In this document: positions 41,608 to 50,273 of the stretch, piece by piece
Layout of the letters: the number at the start of each line of letters is the position of its first letter
How positions within the stretch are numbered: the first letter of the stretch is position 1
Assembly (NCBI RefSeq): GCF_001570545.1
Contig: NZ_BBXD01000021.1
Span: 62,001-126,000 of the forward strand
Direction of reading: 5' to 3'
Source: Herbidospora mongoliensis
GTDB taxonomy: Bacteria > Actinomycetota > Actinomycetes > Streptosporangiales > Streptosporangiaceae
Length of the DNA: 64,000 nucleotides
Notes under the pieces: generated by a model
Databases searched by the model: none
What the model was told of the DNA's origin: nothing
Seen by the model: only the letters and a program-made list of their open reading frames with translations
Program-made: the position numbers and the translations under genes

Positions 41608-42525
41608 ATGCTCACCGTTTCACTGGGCCTGTGGCAGGACCGGCCGGCCTCCGACGCCCTGCTCACCGCCAGGGCGGCCGACGAACTCGGCTACCCCGAA
41701 CTGTGGGTCGGCGAGATGGCCACCTACGACGCCTTCGCGCTCGGCACCGCCATCGGCCTGGCCACCGAACGGATCGCGCTGACCCTCGGCCCCTTCGCGG
41801 TCGCGGTCCGCGACCCGATGATGATCACGATGGGCGTGGCATCGGTGGCCGATCTCGTGCGGCGGCCGGTGAACGTGGCGATCGGCACGTCGAGCCCACT
41901 CGTCGTCGAGAAGTGGCACGGCCGCTCCCACGCGGGTTCGGCCAAGGCCTTGGACGATCATGTCGAGGCCCTGCGCACCCTGCTCGACGGCGGGAAGAGC
42001 TCTGGCTACCACCTGCGGCTGGACGCCCCTCGGTCGACGATCACCGTCGCCGCCTTCGGCCCCAAGGCCGTGCAGATCGCGGCGAAAGCCGACCGCATGG
42101 TCCTCAACCTGATCACTCCGGCCTCGGCCGCCCGCCTGATCAGTGATTTCCGTGCCGTGGGGGGCAAGAGGGTGACCGCCTGGGTGACCGCGTCGGTCCT
42201 CCAGGACGAGGCCGCGATCGAGCAGCTCCGCCGGGGAGTCGTCGGCTATCTGGCCGCCCCCGGCTACGGTGAGATGTTCGCCGAGGCCGGGTTCGGCGAC
42301 GTCGTCGCGTTCGCCCGCACCCGACCGCATCCGCGCGAGCTGCTTGCCAGGATCCCCGACGAGCTGCTCGAATCGGTGGGACTGCTCGGCGACTCGATCG
42401 AGAAGCGACTGGCCGAATATCGTGACGCCGGAGTCGACGAGATAGCCGTGGTGCCCGTGAGCACGGCCGACGACCCCGGTGGCGCCACAACGCTCAGGGA
42501 ACTGTCGGCTCTGGGCGCGCGTTGA
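41608..42525 (+). CDS. LLM-class (F420-dependent) oxidoreductase
   Basis: A 305-residue luciferase-like TIM-barrel protein: 'ARAADELGYPELWVGEM', 'IALTLGPFAVAVRDP' and 'VNVAIGTSSP' are typical of F420-dependent LLM enzymes of actinobacteria. The ATG directly follows the carotenoid-oxygenase TAA; GAGGAG lies in the previous gene's last codons, so translation is coupled. It may reduce or oxidise the aldehyde or ketone made by that oxygenase. The cofactor is inferred from family and lineage. Confidence 0.88.
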   Translation: MLTVSLGLWQDRPASDALLTARAADELGYPELWVGEMATYDAFALGTAIGLATERIALTLGPFAVAVRDPMMITMGVASVADLVRRPVNVAIGTSSPLVVEKWHGRSHAGSAKALDDHVEALRTLLDGGKSSGYHLRLDAPRSTITVAAFGPKAVQIAAKADRMVLNLITPASAARLISDFRAVGGKRVTAWVTASVLQDEAAIEQLRRGVVGYLAAPGYGEMFAEAGFGDVVAFARTRPHPRELLARIPDELLESVGLLGDSIEKRLAEYRDAGVDEIAVVPVSTADDPGGATTLRELSALGAR

Positions 42526-42577
42526 GGATCCATCGTCCAGTATTGAGATGTATCGCGAACGATCCGAAGGGGCCCCA

Positions 42578-42769
42578 ATGTCGCCACTAGCCAAGTACTA
42601 CATCGGTGCGGGCATCGGCTCGCTCATCGCCATCTGGCTGCTGCCCAACCTGATCGCCTTTTTGGTGGTGGCCGGGCTCCTCGGGGCGCCGGTCGTCGCC
42701 TGGTTCATGCTCGACGAATCGCAGCGGCGCCGGATCCTGCGGCTCCGGCGCAAGGGCATCGGCCGCTGA
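42578..42769 (+). CDS. Small membrane protein, 63 aa
   Basis: One long hydrophobic region (about residues 8-40, 'GAGIGSLIAIWLLPNLIAFLV' in part) breaks at 'LLPN', so it may form a hairpin of two short helices, and ends with a basic tail 'RRRILRLRRKGIGR'. GAAGGGG lies upstream of ATG 42578; ATG 42548 is a less likely start. No family is recognised. It converges on the DUF3817 gene, with 10 bp between stops. Confidence 0.65.
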   Translation: MSPLAKYYIGAGIGSLIAIWLLPNLIAFLVVAGLLGAPVVAWFMLDESQRRRILRLRRKGIGR

Positions 42770-42779
42770 AGCTGACGGC

Positions 42780-43091
42780 TCAGGCCGTCGCGACCTGGGC
42801 GTGAACCCGGTCGGTGACCTTCCGCTCGAAGTAGAACGACAGGAAGGGCACCGTGCCGGCGAGCATCACGCCCAGGATGTAGCCCCACGACCAGCGGGCC
42901 TTCAGGCCCAGGTTGATGGTCGCGACCAGATAGATCATGTAGAGGAAGCCGTGGATCGGCGAGATGATCTGCGAAGGCCCGGGGATGTCGAACCCGTAGC
43001 GCAGGACCATCCCGGTCACGAGCACGAGCAGCATGCAGCCCACGATGTAGGCCATGACTCGAAACGGTTTGAGGGCGGATTCCACGGTCAC
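42780..43091 (-). CDS. DUF3817 membrane protein
   Basis: A 103-residue protein with three hydrophobic segments and the family block 'ISPIHGFLYMIYLVATINL' around residues 43-61. DUF3817 proteins are widespread in actinobacteria, often beside cytochrome or membrane-maintenance genes; the role is unknown. The GTG start overlaps the SURF1 stop (GTGA), so it is cotranscribed with SURF1. Confidence 0.85.
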   Translation of the reverse strand: MTVESALKPFRVMAYIVGCMLLVLVTGMVLRYGFDIPGPSQIISPIHGFLYMIYLVATINLGLKARWSWGYILGVMLAGTVPFLSFYFERKVTDRVHAQVATA

Positions 43092-43852
43092 GTCTCCGGC
43101 TGGGATTCGGGGTCATTAGAGCGTACGGCGTCGCGGACGAAGTGGAACCACATGTAGACGGCGAACGCCGCGAAGATCCACCACTGGGCCGCATACGCGA
43201 GGTTGCGCCAGGTCAGCGCGGCCCCCACGGCGGGGGCGGGCACGGCCACCGGGGTGGCCGACAGGGCGGGCGTCTGCTGCGTGGCCACGACGAAGCCGTC
43301 GCGCAGGGCGCCGTTCCACAGGTTGATCAACTCGGCCGTCGAGACGGTCGCGACCTGCCCGGTCGGCAGGGCGCCGCCGCGCTGGACCGCGTCCGACTGG
43401 TCGGGCGGCCGCAGCCGGCCGGTGACGTTCACCTGACCCACAGGGACGTCGACCGCGGGATCGTCGGGCGAGGCCACCCAGCCGCGGACCACCGGCATGG
43501 TCGAGCCGTCGGCCAGGTTCAGTGGGGTGAGCAGCCAGAACCCCGCGCCGCTGGAGGCCCGGCCGCCGGGTGCGGCCACATCGGGCTCGCGGTCGGCGAC
43601 CAGCAACTGCGCGCTGGAGTCATAGGTGCCCGTGGCCGTGACCTGACGGCCGATCTCGTCGGTGGTGACGCGTTCGCCGGGGGCGCTGAGGTCGGTCAGC
43701 GCGACGGGGGCCGGGTCGGCGGCGGCCCGGGGATGCCCGGAGTCGGTGAAGACGCCGAGCTGCCAGCGGCCGAGCAGGATGAAGGCCACCAGAACCCCGA
43801 TCACCAGCAGGTGGAGGCCCACCAGGCGAGGGGAGAACAGGGTGCGCAGCAT
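43088..43852 (-). CDS. SURF1-family cytochrome oxidase assembly protein
   Basis: A 254-residue protein with one membrane helix at each end ('LHLLVIGVLVAFILLGRWQL' and 'WWIFAAFAVYMWF') flanking an extracytoplasmic domain, the SURF1 layout. 'GRWQL', 'PVVRGWV' and 'TWRNLAYAAQWW' are diagnostic. It helps cytochrome c oxidase (haem a) assembly. ATG at 43852 is preferred since homology begins there, but no ribosome site is clear; ATG at 43873 is the alternative. DUF3817 follows in the same unit. Confidence 0.9.
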   Translation of the reverse strand: MLRTLFSPRLVGLHLLVIGVLVAFILLGRWQLGVFTDSGHPRAAADPAPVALTDLSAPGERVTTDEIGRQVTATGTYDSSAQLLVADREPDVAAPGGRASSGAGFWLLTPLNLADGSTMPVVRGWVASPDDPAVDVPVGQVNVTGRLRPPDQSDAVQRGGALPTGQVATVSTAELINLWNGALRDGFVVATQQTPALSATPVAVPAPAVGAALTWRNLAYAAQWWIFAAFAVYMWFHFVRDAVRSNDPESQPET

Positions 43853-43969
43853 GACAGACAAGGTATCCGTCATGCACACCGGTCCCGGCCATGGGGCCGG
43901 ATTCGGCAAAACTAGCAATAACGACATATTGGTGTCTCGTGGGCATGGTGGGTCGCTAGAGTTCGTGAC

Positions 43970-44155
43970 ATGTCTGACCCACAGGTTGACCCGGCCGGGA
44001 ACACGCAGGCCTTCCGCGCCTTCGCGCGTAACCAGGAAGCAGCCGAGCAGCAGGTTGAGCAGCAGGAGTCGTCGCGCCTGCCCATCTACATCGCCCTAGG
44101 CGTCGCCCTGGTGATCGTGGTGGCGGTCGGCGCCTACTTCGCCTTCCTGGCCTAG
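43970..44155 (+). CDS. Small single-pass membrane protein, 61 aa
   Basis: A hydrophilic N-terminus rich in Gln and Glu ('RNQEAAEQQVEQQE') precedes one C-terminal membrane helix ('IYIALGVALVIVVAVGAYFA' region). No family is recognised. It starts near the divergent SURF1 gene and is followed by a strong terminator, so it is monocistronic. A role in the membrane or with oxidase assembly is only guesswork. Confidence 0.75.
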   Translation: MSDPQVDPAGNTQAFRAFARNQEAAEQQVEQQESSRLPIYIALGVALVIVVAVGAYFAFLA

Positions 44156-44173
44156 GACAACCTCACCGAGCAG

Positions 44174-44207
44174 AACCGCCGGCGACCGCGCCCGCCGGCG
44201 GTTTTGT
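44174..44207 (+). terminator. Rho-independent terminator
   Basis: A perfect 11-bp GC-rich stem (44174-44184 with 44193-44203), an eight-base loop and a short T-run (TTTTGT). It follows the small membrane-protein stop by 18 bp. Confidence 0.85.
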
Positions 44208-44274
44208 CATGCCCTGTTCTTCAGGCAGATTCCGAGCGCGAGCCACGGTCGGCCTTCGGCCGCCCGCGTCTCGC

Positions 44275-46011
44275 TTACCGAACCACCAGCGCGCTGCCCC
44301 CGCCCCTTCGGGTGGGCTCGGCGACGGCCTGGATCTTGCCGTGCCGGAGGAACTCCAGCGCGGTCGCGGCGCCGATCTCCGGGGTGAGCGCGAATGTGTG
44401 ACCCTTGGCGGTCAGCTCCGCGCCGTACTTGTCGATGAACGCCTGCTCGGCCTGAGTGGCCGTGATGTTGCGCTGTGAGGCTCGCGGGGCGGCCAGGGCG
44501 TCGGGCAGTGACATGCCGAACGTGAAGCGGTTGACCAGGATCTGCAGGACGGTCGTGATGATCGTCGCACCGCCGGGCGAACCGACCGCGAGCAGCGGCT
44601 TGCCGTCCTTCAGCACGATCGTCGGCGCCATCGAGGAACGCGGGCGCTTGCCGGGGGCGGGCAGGTTCGGGTCGGCCGGAGCCGGGCCGAAGGTGAAGTC
44701 GGTCATCTCGTTGTTGAGCAGGACGCCCCGGCCGGGCACCACGATCCCGGCGCCGCCGGTCTGCTCGATGGTGATGTTGTACGCGGCCACGTTGCCCCAG
44801 CGGTCGGTGGCGACCAGATGGGTGGTCTCGGGCCCTTCAGGCTGCTGCTCCTTGCTGTCGGGCGCGGGAGCCGGTGCGGCGCACGGGCCGTAGGCGCCGT
44901 CGGGCTGGCCGGGGGCGGCCGGGTGGGGCAGCGCGGTGTCGCCGATGAGACAGGCGCGCTCCTTGGCGTAGCTCTCGGAGAGGAGTTCCCGCAGCGGGAC
45001 CTGCACGAAGGCGGGGTCGCCGACGTAGGCGTTGCGGTCGGCGAAGGCCAGGCGGCTGGCGTCGAGGTATTCGCTCAGGCCGACCGGGCCGACGTTCTCC
45101 AGGATGTTGAGCGCCTCACCGACGGTCGAGCCGCCGGAGGAGGGCGGGGCCATGCCGTAGACGTCGAGGCCGTTCCAGCGGACCTTGGTCGGCTCGGGGG
45201 TGAGCGCCTTGTAGGCCCGCAGGTCGGAGACCTCCATCAGGCCGGGCCTGACGTTCCGGGTCGAGCCGGGGGTGACGGGCGGGGTCTTGACGGTGGCGAC
45301 GATCTCCTGGCCGAGCCTGCCGCCGTACAGCCACGACGGGCCCTTGTCGGCGAGTTCCTGGTAAGTGCGGGCCAGGTCGGGGTTCCGGAACGTCGAGCCG
45401 ACCGGGGGCGGGGCGCCGTTCGGCAGGTAGAGGGCCGCCGTGGAGGTGAAGTCGGCGAAGCGGGCCGCGTTGGCGGCGGTCTGGTCGTAGAAGGTCTGGT
45501 CGACGACGAAGCCCTTGCGGGCCAGGTCGGCGGCGGGCTTCAGGGCTTTGCGAAGCGGCAGCGTGCCGTAGCGCCTGAGGGCCAGGTCCCACTGGGCCAC
45601 GCTGCCGGGGACCCCGACCGACAGGCCGCTGGTGACGGCCTGGTCGAAGGGGATGCCCTCGAAGGTCGTCGGCGCCATCTTCGCGGGGGCGGTCTCGCGG
45701 CCGTCGATGTTGATCACCCGCCGCGAGCGGGAGTCGTAGTAGACGATGAAACCGCCTCCGGCCAGACCGGCCGAGTAGGGCTCGGTGACGCCGAGGGCGG
45801 CGGCTCCGGCGACGACGGCGTCCATGGCGTTCCCGCCGTCTTTCAGCACGCCGAGCGCGATCTTGCTGGCATCCAGGTCGACGGTGGCCACGGCGCCGCC
45901 GTAGCCCTCCGCGACCGGTTTCTTCTCAACTTGGGGCCGTGCCTGGGCGGGGGGCGCGACGAGCGCGCCCATCACGACGATCCCGAGCGCGGCGCCTGTG
46001 ACGCGTCTCAT
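44275..46011 (-). CDS. ggt: Gamma-glutamyltransferase
   Basis: A 578-residue secreted N-terminal-nucleophile hydrolase. A Sec signal (residues 1-24, 'AQA|RP') is followed by the large subunit. Self-cleavage occurs before T396 ('PETTHLVATD'). 'NNEMTDF' and 'SSMAPTIV', 'GSPGG' bind substrate. It hydrolyses or transfers the gamma-glutamyl group of glutathione-like compounds; in actinomycetes it may act on extracellular glutamyl peptides. ATG at 46011 has GGAGGTGGCC. It stands alone, divergent from the two-component pair. An imperfect hairpin at 44238-44274 near its 3' end could serve as its terminator. Confidence 0.94.
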   Translation of the reverse strand: MRRVTGAALGIVVMGALVAPPAQARPQVEKKPVAEGYGGAVATVDLDASKIALGVLKDGGNAMDAVVAGAAALGVTEPYSAGLAGGGFIVYYDSRSRRVINIDGRETAPAKMAPTTFEGIPFDQAVTSGLSVGVPGSVAQWDLALRRYGTLPLRKALKPAADLARKGFVVDQTFYDQTAANAARFADFTSTAALYLPNGAPPPVGSTFRNPDLARTYQELADKGPSWLYGGRLGQEIVATVKTPPVTPGSTRNVRPGLMEVSDLRAYKALTPEPTKVRWNGLDVYGMAPPSSGGSTVGEALNILENVGPVGLSEYLDASRLAFADRNAYVGDPAFVQVPLRELLSESYAKERACLIGDTALPHPAAPGQPDGAYGPCAAPAPAPDSKEQQPEGPETTHLVATDRWGNVAAYNITIEQTGGAGIVVPGRGVLLNNEMTDFTFGPAPADPNLPAPGKRPRSSMAPTIVLKDGKPLLAVGSPGGATIITTVLQILVNRFTFGMSLPDALAAPRASQRNITATQAEQAFIDKYGAELTAKGHTFALTPEIGAATALEFLRHGKIQAVAEPTRRGGGSALVVR

Positions 46012-46126
46012 GGCCACCTCCACTTTGTGATCATCCAAGGATGACCGGACATGTCAAGACCCGCTACGCCTTGAGGTGTACCCCGGGCTTCCCCCGCGGA
46101 GGGATGTCATGCCCCCTGAGGTCACC

Positions 46127-46132
46127 TAGCGT
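46127..46132 (+). promoter_or_regulatory. Putative leaderless -10 (TAGCGT) of NarL-type kinase gene
   Basis: TAGCGT ends six bases before GTG 46139, the same hexamer and spacing as at 23039 and 40171. Confidence 0.5.
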
Positions 46133-46138
46133 GGACGG

Positions 46139-47248
46139 GTGATGGAGCGCAGAGACGTCGTGCACGCGGCCGTGGCGGCGGTGGTGCAGGTCGTCGCGAC
46201 CCAGGGCGCCCAGTGGGGCCAGCCCGACCGCACCCCGCTCGACTGGCGGGGATATCTGCTGCTGCTCGTCGGGCCGTTGATGATCCTGTGGATGCGCCGG
46301 CTGCCGGTCGTGCCGATGGTCGTCACCCTGGTGGCGACCTGGGTCTACATCTGGTGCGGCTTCCCCTACGGACCGGCCTTCGTGACGCCGATCATCATGA
46401 TCGTCTACACCCTGGTCTCCGGGCACCGGCGGCCGGCGTGGATCGGGGGGCTGGCCACGCTGGCCTTCATGATCGCCTACACGACGTGGCTGATCCCCGC
46501 CCCGAGCGGTGTGCTCCACCAGGCCGGCATCGCGGCGTTCCTGCTGCTGGTGATGGTCTTCGCCGAGTGGATCCGGGCCATCCGCGAACGCCGGGCCGAG
46601 AACGCGCAGAAGGCGGCCGAGGAGGAGCGGCGGCAGGCCAGCGAGGAGCGGCTGAGCATGGCCCAGGAGCTCCACGACGTGCTCGCGCACAACATCTCGC
46701 TCATCCACGTGCAGGCCTCCACCGCGCTGCACCTGATCGAGAGCCATCCCGAGCAGGCCAGAAGCGCCCTGTCGACGATCAAGACGGCGTCCAAGGACGT
46801 GCTGAGCGAGATGCGCGGCGTGCTCGACGTGCTGCGCGAGGGCGCGCCCCGCAATCCGACGGCCGGGCTCGACCGGCTCGACGACCTGGTCGCCCGCAGC
46901 TGTCTCGACGTCGCGCTGACCCGCACCGGCGAGGTCAGATCTGTTCCCCACGGGCCCGATCGGGCGGCGTACCGGATCGTTCAGGAGTCCCTCACCAACG
47001 TGACCCGGCACGCGCCGGGTTCCAGGGTCGAAGTAGAGCTGGACTACGGCGAGAACGACCTCGGCATCACGATCACCGACGACGGCGCCGGGAAAACCGA
47101 CGCGGTGACCGACCTGGGTGGCGGCAACGGCATCCCCGGCATGCGCGAACGCGCCTCCGCTTTGGGCGGTTCGCTGACGGCCGGTCCGTTCACTCCGGGT
47201 TTCCGGGTGTCGGCGACCCTCCCCATCCCTCCGAAGGAGAACCCGTGA
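46139..47248 (+). CDS. NarL-type (HisKA_3) sensor histidine kinase
   Basis: A 369-residue kinase with five or so N-terminal membrane segments (about 38-145), a short coiled coil rich in Glu/Arg, the phosphoacceptor H179 in 'QELHDVLAHNIS', and an ATPase domain ('RIVQESLTNVTRHAP', 'DDGAG', 'NGIPGMRERA'). It lacks a large sensory loop, so it likely senses membrane or envelope stress. The GTG at 46139 (or ATG 46142) has no ribosome site; leaderless expression is suggested. It is coupled by GTGA to its response regulator. Confidence 0.92.
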   Translation: MMERRDVVHAAVAAVVQVVATQGAQWGQPDRTPLDWRGYLLLLVGPLMILWMRRLPVVPMVVTLVATWVYIWCGFPYGPAFVTPIIMIVYTLVSGHRRPAWIGGLATLAFMIAYTTWLIPAPSGVLHQAGIAAFLLLVMVFAEWIRAIRERRAENAQKAAEEERRQASEERLSMAQELHDVLAHNISLIHVQASTALHLIESHPEQARSALSTIKTASKDVLSEMRGVLDVLREGAPRNPTAGLDRLDDLVARSCLDVALTRTGEVRSVPHGPDRAAYRIVQESLTNVTRHAPGSRVEVELDYGENDLGITITDDGAGKTDAVTDLGGGNGIPGMRERASALGGSLTAGPFTPGFRVSATLPIPPKENP

Positions 47249-47892
47249 TCAGGATCCTGCTCGCCGACGACCAGGCGCTCGTCCGGGCGGGTTTCCGGGC
47301 GCTGCTCGACGCCCAGGACGGCATGGAGGTGGTCGCAGAGGCGGGCGACGGCGCGGAGGCCGTGCGGCTGGCCGGGGTGCACCAGCCCGATGTGGTGCTG
47401 ATGGACATCCGGATGCCCGGCACCGACGGGCTGACGGCCGTCCGGCTGATGCCGCCGGGGCCGCGAGTGGTCATGCTGACCACCTTCGAGCTGGACGAAT
47501 ACGTCTTCGAGGCGCTCCGCGGCGGTGCCAGCGGGTTCCTGGTCAAGGACACGGAGCCGGCCGAGCTCATCCAGGCCGTCAGGGTGGTCGCGGGCGGCGC
47601 GGCGCTGCTGTCCCCCGGGGTGACCCGGCGGCTGATCGCCGAATACGCGTCGCGGGCGAAGGCGCCGGTCGTACCGAAGGAACTCGGCACCCTCACCGAG
47701 CGGGAACGCGAGGTGCTGGCCCTGGTGGGCAACGGGCTGACCAACGACGAGATCGCCGGGAAGCTGTTCATGTCGCCCGCGACCGCGAAGACGCACGTCA
47801 GCCGGGCCATGATGAAACTTCGGGCCCGCGACCGGGCCCAGCTCGTGGTGATCGCTTATGAGTCCGGCCTGGTCAGGCCGGGGTGGACGTGA
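47245..47892 (+). CDS. NarL/FixJ-family response regulator
   Basis: A 215-residue regulator. The receiver has 'LLADDQALVRAGF', phosphoacceptor D54 ('VLMDIRMPG') and K in 'FLVKDT'. The C-terminal LuxR-type helix-turn-helix is 'LTEREREVLALVGNG' with 'TNDEIAGKLFMSPATAKTHV'. The GTG start overlaps the kinase stop, so the two are a cognate pair. Targets are unknown; the next gene, a TauE/SafE-cupredoxin protein, starts 100 bp downstream with its own putative promoter. Confidence 0.94.
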   Translation: MIRILLADDQALVRAGFRALLDAQDGMEVVAEAGDGAEAVRLAGVHQPDVVLMDIRMPGTDGLTAVRLMPPGPRVVMLTTFELDEYVFEALRGGASGFLVKDTEPAELIQAVRVVAGGAALLSPGVTRRLIAEYASRAKAPVVPKELGTLTEREREVLALVGNGLTNDEIAGKLFMSPATAKTHVSRAMMKLRARDRAQLVVIAYESGLVRPGWT

Positions 47893-47980
47893 TGGAATTG
47901 GCCCGGTAAGCGCTTTCCGCGCCGGGCCAGGTGCGGAGGTAGTGGCATCTTCGCCACTTCTCGCGTCCGGCCGGTCACGT

Positions 47981-47986
47981 TAGGTT
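47981..47986 (+). promoter_or_regulatory. Putative leaderless -10 (TAGGTT) of TauE/SafE-like gene
   Basis: TAGGTT ends six bases before GTG 47993; no ribosome site is visible. Confidence 0.5.
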
Positions 47987-47992
47987 GCGCTG

Positions 47993-48814
47993 GTGATGGC
48001 CTTGTTCCTCGGCGGAGTGGGCGCCGGGTTGCTCGCGGGCTCCGTGTCGTGCACGGCAGTCCAGGGCGGGCTGATCGCGGGGGTCGACCGCATCTGGGCC
48101 TTCCTGGCCGGGCGGGCCGTCGTCCACGTCGCGCTGGGGGTGCTGCTCGGGCTGGCCGGCTCGGCGCTGGTGATCGCCCCGGTCGTGCGGGCGCTGGTCC
48201 TGGTCGTCGCGGGGGCCGGGGTGGTGGTCGCGGGGGTCGCGCTGCTGCGCAGGCCGATGGCGTGCCGGCCGTTGAAGGGGTCGCCGTTCGCGCGGGGGGC
48301 GGCGACGATCCTGGTGCCGTGCGGGGTGACGCTGACCACCGAACTCGGGGCGGTCTCCAGCGGGTCGGCGCTCGCGGGGGCGGTGCTGATGGGCGGGTTC
48401 GTGCTGGGGTCCTCCCCGGCGTTCGCCGTGGTGGGGATCATCCTGAAGCGGCTGGCCCGATGGGCGGGGGTGGTGGTGATCGCCGCCGGGCTCTTCACCG
48501 TCTTCTCGGGTGTACGCCTCGGCGGCTGGCTCCCCGACAGCCCCGCCGTCGCCGCGTCGGCCGGGAACGTGGTCTGGGCGACGCCCTCCGGGTTCCGGCC
48601 GAGCATGATCACCGCTCCGGCTCATGGGGAGATCTCGGTGATTTTCCGTACAGAGGGAAATCGGAGCTGCACCAGAACGGTCGCGATCGACGGCAGAGAC
48701 ATCGCCCTGCCGGAAACGGGCCAGGTCACGGTGCACCTGACGGCAAAAGCCCCGGGGACGATCAGATACTCGTGCGGCATGGGCATGTTCTCGGGATTCA
48801 TCAGCATCCGCTGA
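47993..48814 (+). CDS. TauE/SafE (DsbD_2)-like membrane protein with cupredoxin tail
   Basis: A 273-residue protein. Residues about 1-175 give six hydrophobic segments with cysteines in 'GSVSCTAVQGG', 'PMACRPL' and 'LVPCGVT', the pattern of the UreH/DsbD_2-type half of TauE/SafE proteins. Residues about 195-273 look like an extracytoplasmic cupredoxin-like domain ending 'TIRYSCGMGMFSGFI', with a Cys-Gly-Met-Gly-Met metal site. Proteins of this kind are linked to copper or silver handling and cytochrome biogenesis; the role here is inferred. GTG 47993 or ATG 47996 starts it. Confidence 0.8.
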   Translation: MMALFLGGVGAGLLAGSVSCTAVQGGLIAGVDRIWAFLAGRAVVHVALGVLLGLAGSALVIAPVVRALVLVVAGAGVVVAGVALLRRPMACRPLKGSPFARGAATILVPCGVTLTTELGAVSSGSALAGAVLMGGFVLGSSPAFAVVGIILKRLARWAGVVVIAAGLFTVFSGVRLGGWLPDSPAVAASAGNVVWATPSGFRPSMITAPAHGEISVIFRTEGNRSCTRTVAIDGRDIALPETGQVTVHLTAKAPGTIRYSCGMGMFSGFISIR

Positions 48815-48872
48815 AGTAAGAAACTGGTAATCACCCTCCGTGACCGGTCTGTTACATGCGACTCTGTCCGCC

Positions 48873-50273
48873 ATGACAATGTGGCCTGAGGTGTCGGCCA
48901 GGACCGCACAGGTCCCGCCACCCCGCCCCGCCGCCGACGGCGAGGGCGACGATCTGCACGCCGCCGCTCAGGCGGGGGACGCCCGCGCGGCCCACCTGCT
49001 CGGCCGGCTCTACGCCCAGCGCGGCGACCGCTCGGCGGCCCGCCACTGGTGGGAGCGCGCGGCCGGGGCCGGAAACGTCGACAGCGCCTTCAACCTCGGT
49101 AAATGGCACGAGAAGCACGGGTCTCTCGACGAGTCCCTGCGCTGGTACGAACTGGCCGCCGGCGCCGGCGACGCCGAGGCCGCCGCCAACCTGGCCACCC
49201 TGCTGCTGGAGCAGAAGGGCGACGCCCCCGCGGCCTGGCAGTGGTACGAGACGGCCGCCACCGCCGGATCACGGCGCGCGTCGCGGCGGCTGGCGCTGCT
49301 CTGCGAAGACGCCGGAGAACTGACGCGGGCCCGCGACTGGCACCGCAGGGCCGCCCTCGACGGCGACCTGACCAGCGCCCACGACCTGGGCTTCCTGGGC
49401 TATTCGACCGGAGAGGAGGGCGACGCCCGCCACTGGTGGGAGTACGCCGCCCGCTGCGGCCACGCCGAGGCCGCCTACCACCTGGGCCTGCTGCTGCACG
49501 CGCTGCGCGACCCCGAGGGCGCCGAGGTGCTCTACCGGCTGGCCTCCCAGCACGACCACCCGGGCTCGGCCTCCCAGCTGGGCAACCTCGCGCTGGCCCG
49601 GCGCGACCTGCGTACCGCCCGCGCCTGGTTCGAACGGGCGGCGGGCACGGGCAGGGTCGACGACCAGCGGATGGCCGGCTTCGTCTGCGTGGAGTTGGAC
49701 GACCCGCGCGCGGCCTCCCACTGGTTCGGCCGGGCGGCGGCTTCAGGGGACGCCGAGGCCGCGTACAACTTCGGGCTGTTGCTGATCGCCGAGCACGCCG
49801 ACATGAGCGGCGGCGAGCACTGGCTGCGGCAGGCGGCCGCGCAGGGCCACTATCGGGCCGCGCTGGAACTGGCGACGCTGCTGACCGCCACCGACCGCGC
49901 CATCGAGGCCGAGCGGTGGAGCCACCTGCCGAAGACGCCCGGCTGGGACCGGCCCGCCGAGCCCGAACTGGCCGCGCGGGCCGAACTGGCCGTCGCGGCG
50001 GCCGGACGCCGCGGCGAGACCACCCTCGACGTGGCCGAGCTCAGCGAGATCCTCGGCACCTGGGACATGGTCACCCGGCGGCTGCGCGAGCCCATCGACC
50101 CGATCACCTGGCTGACCGACAAGAGCGGCCTGCACGCCACCGCGATCGAACACCTCGCGGCGGTCCGGGCCACCCTGCTACGACCGGGGACCGCCCCCTG
50201 GCCCGCGCCCATCGAAGTGGAGCGGGTCCTGGAGACGGCCCGGGAACTGCGGAAGAGGCTGGGCCTCAGTTAG
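48873..50273 (+). CDS. Sel1-like/TPR repeat protein
   Basis: A 466-residue repeat protein. Between about residues 28 and 345 there are about nine Sel1/TPR-type units of 35-36 residues, each with pieces like 'GDARAAHLLGRLYAQRGD', 'ARHWWERAAGAG' and 'DAEAAYNFGLLL'. The C-terminal part is helical and not repetitive. There is no signal peptide or membrane segment. Such scaffolds mediate protein contacts; the partner is unknown. ATG at 48873 is preferred; GTG at 48840 would add 11 residues. Its stop overlaps the convergent ald stop by four bases. Confidence 0.85.
   Translation: MTMWPEVSARTAQVPPPRPAADGEGDDLHAAAQAGDARAAHLLGRLYAQRGDRSAARHWWERAAGAGNVDSAFNLGKWHEKHGSLDESLRWYELAAGAGDAEAAANLATLLLEQKGDAPAAWQWYETAATAGSRRASRRLALLCEDAGELTRARDWHRRAALDGDLTSAHDLGFLGYSTGEEGDARHWWEYAARCGHAEAAYHLGLLLHALRDPEGAEVLYRLASQHDHPGSASQLGNLALARRDLRTARAWFERAAGTGRVDDQRMAGFVCVELDDPRAASHWFGRAAASGDAEAAYNFGLLLIAEHADMSGGEHWLRQAAAQGHYRAALELATLLTATDRAIEAERWSHLPKTPGWDRPAEPELAARAELAVAAAGRRGETTLDVAELSEILGTWDMVTRRLREPIDPITWLTDKSGLHATAIEHLAAVRATLLRPGTAPWPAPIEVERVLETARELRKRLGLS

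Noticed and set aside
44238-44274. Imperfect hairpin at the 3' end of the gamma-glutamyltransferase gene
   Set aside because: The stem has three mismatches and there is no T-run on the minus strand, so I mention it but do not list it as a terminator.
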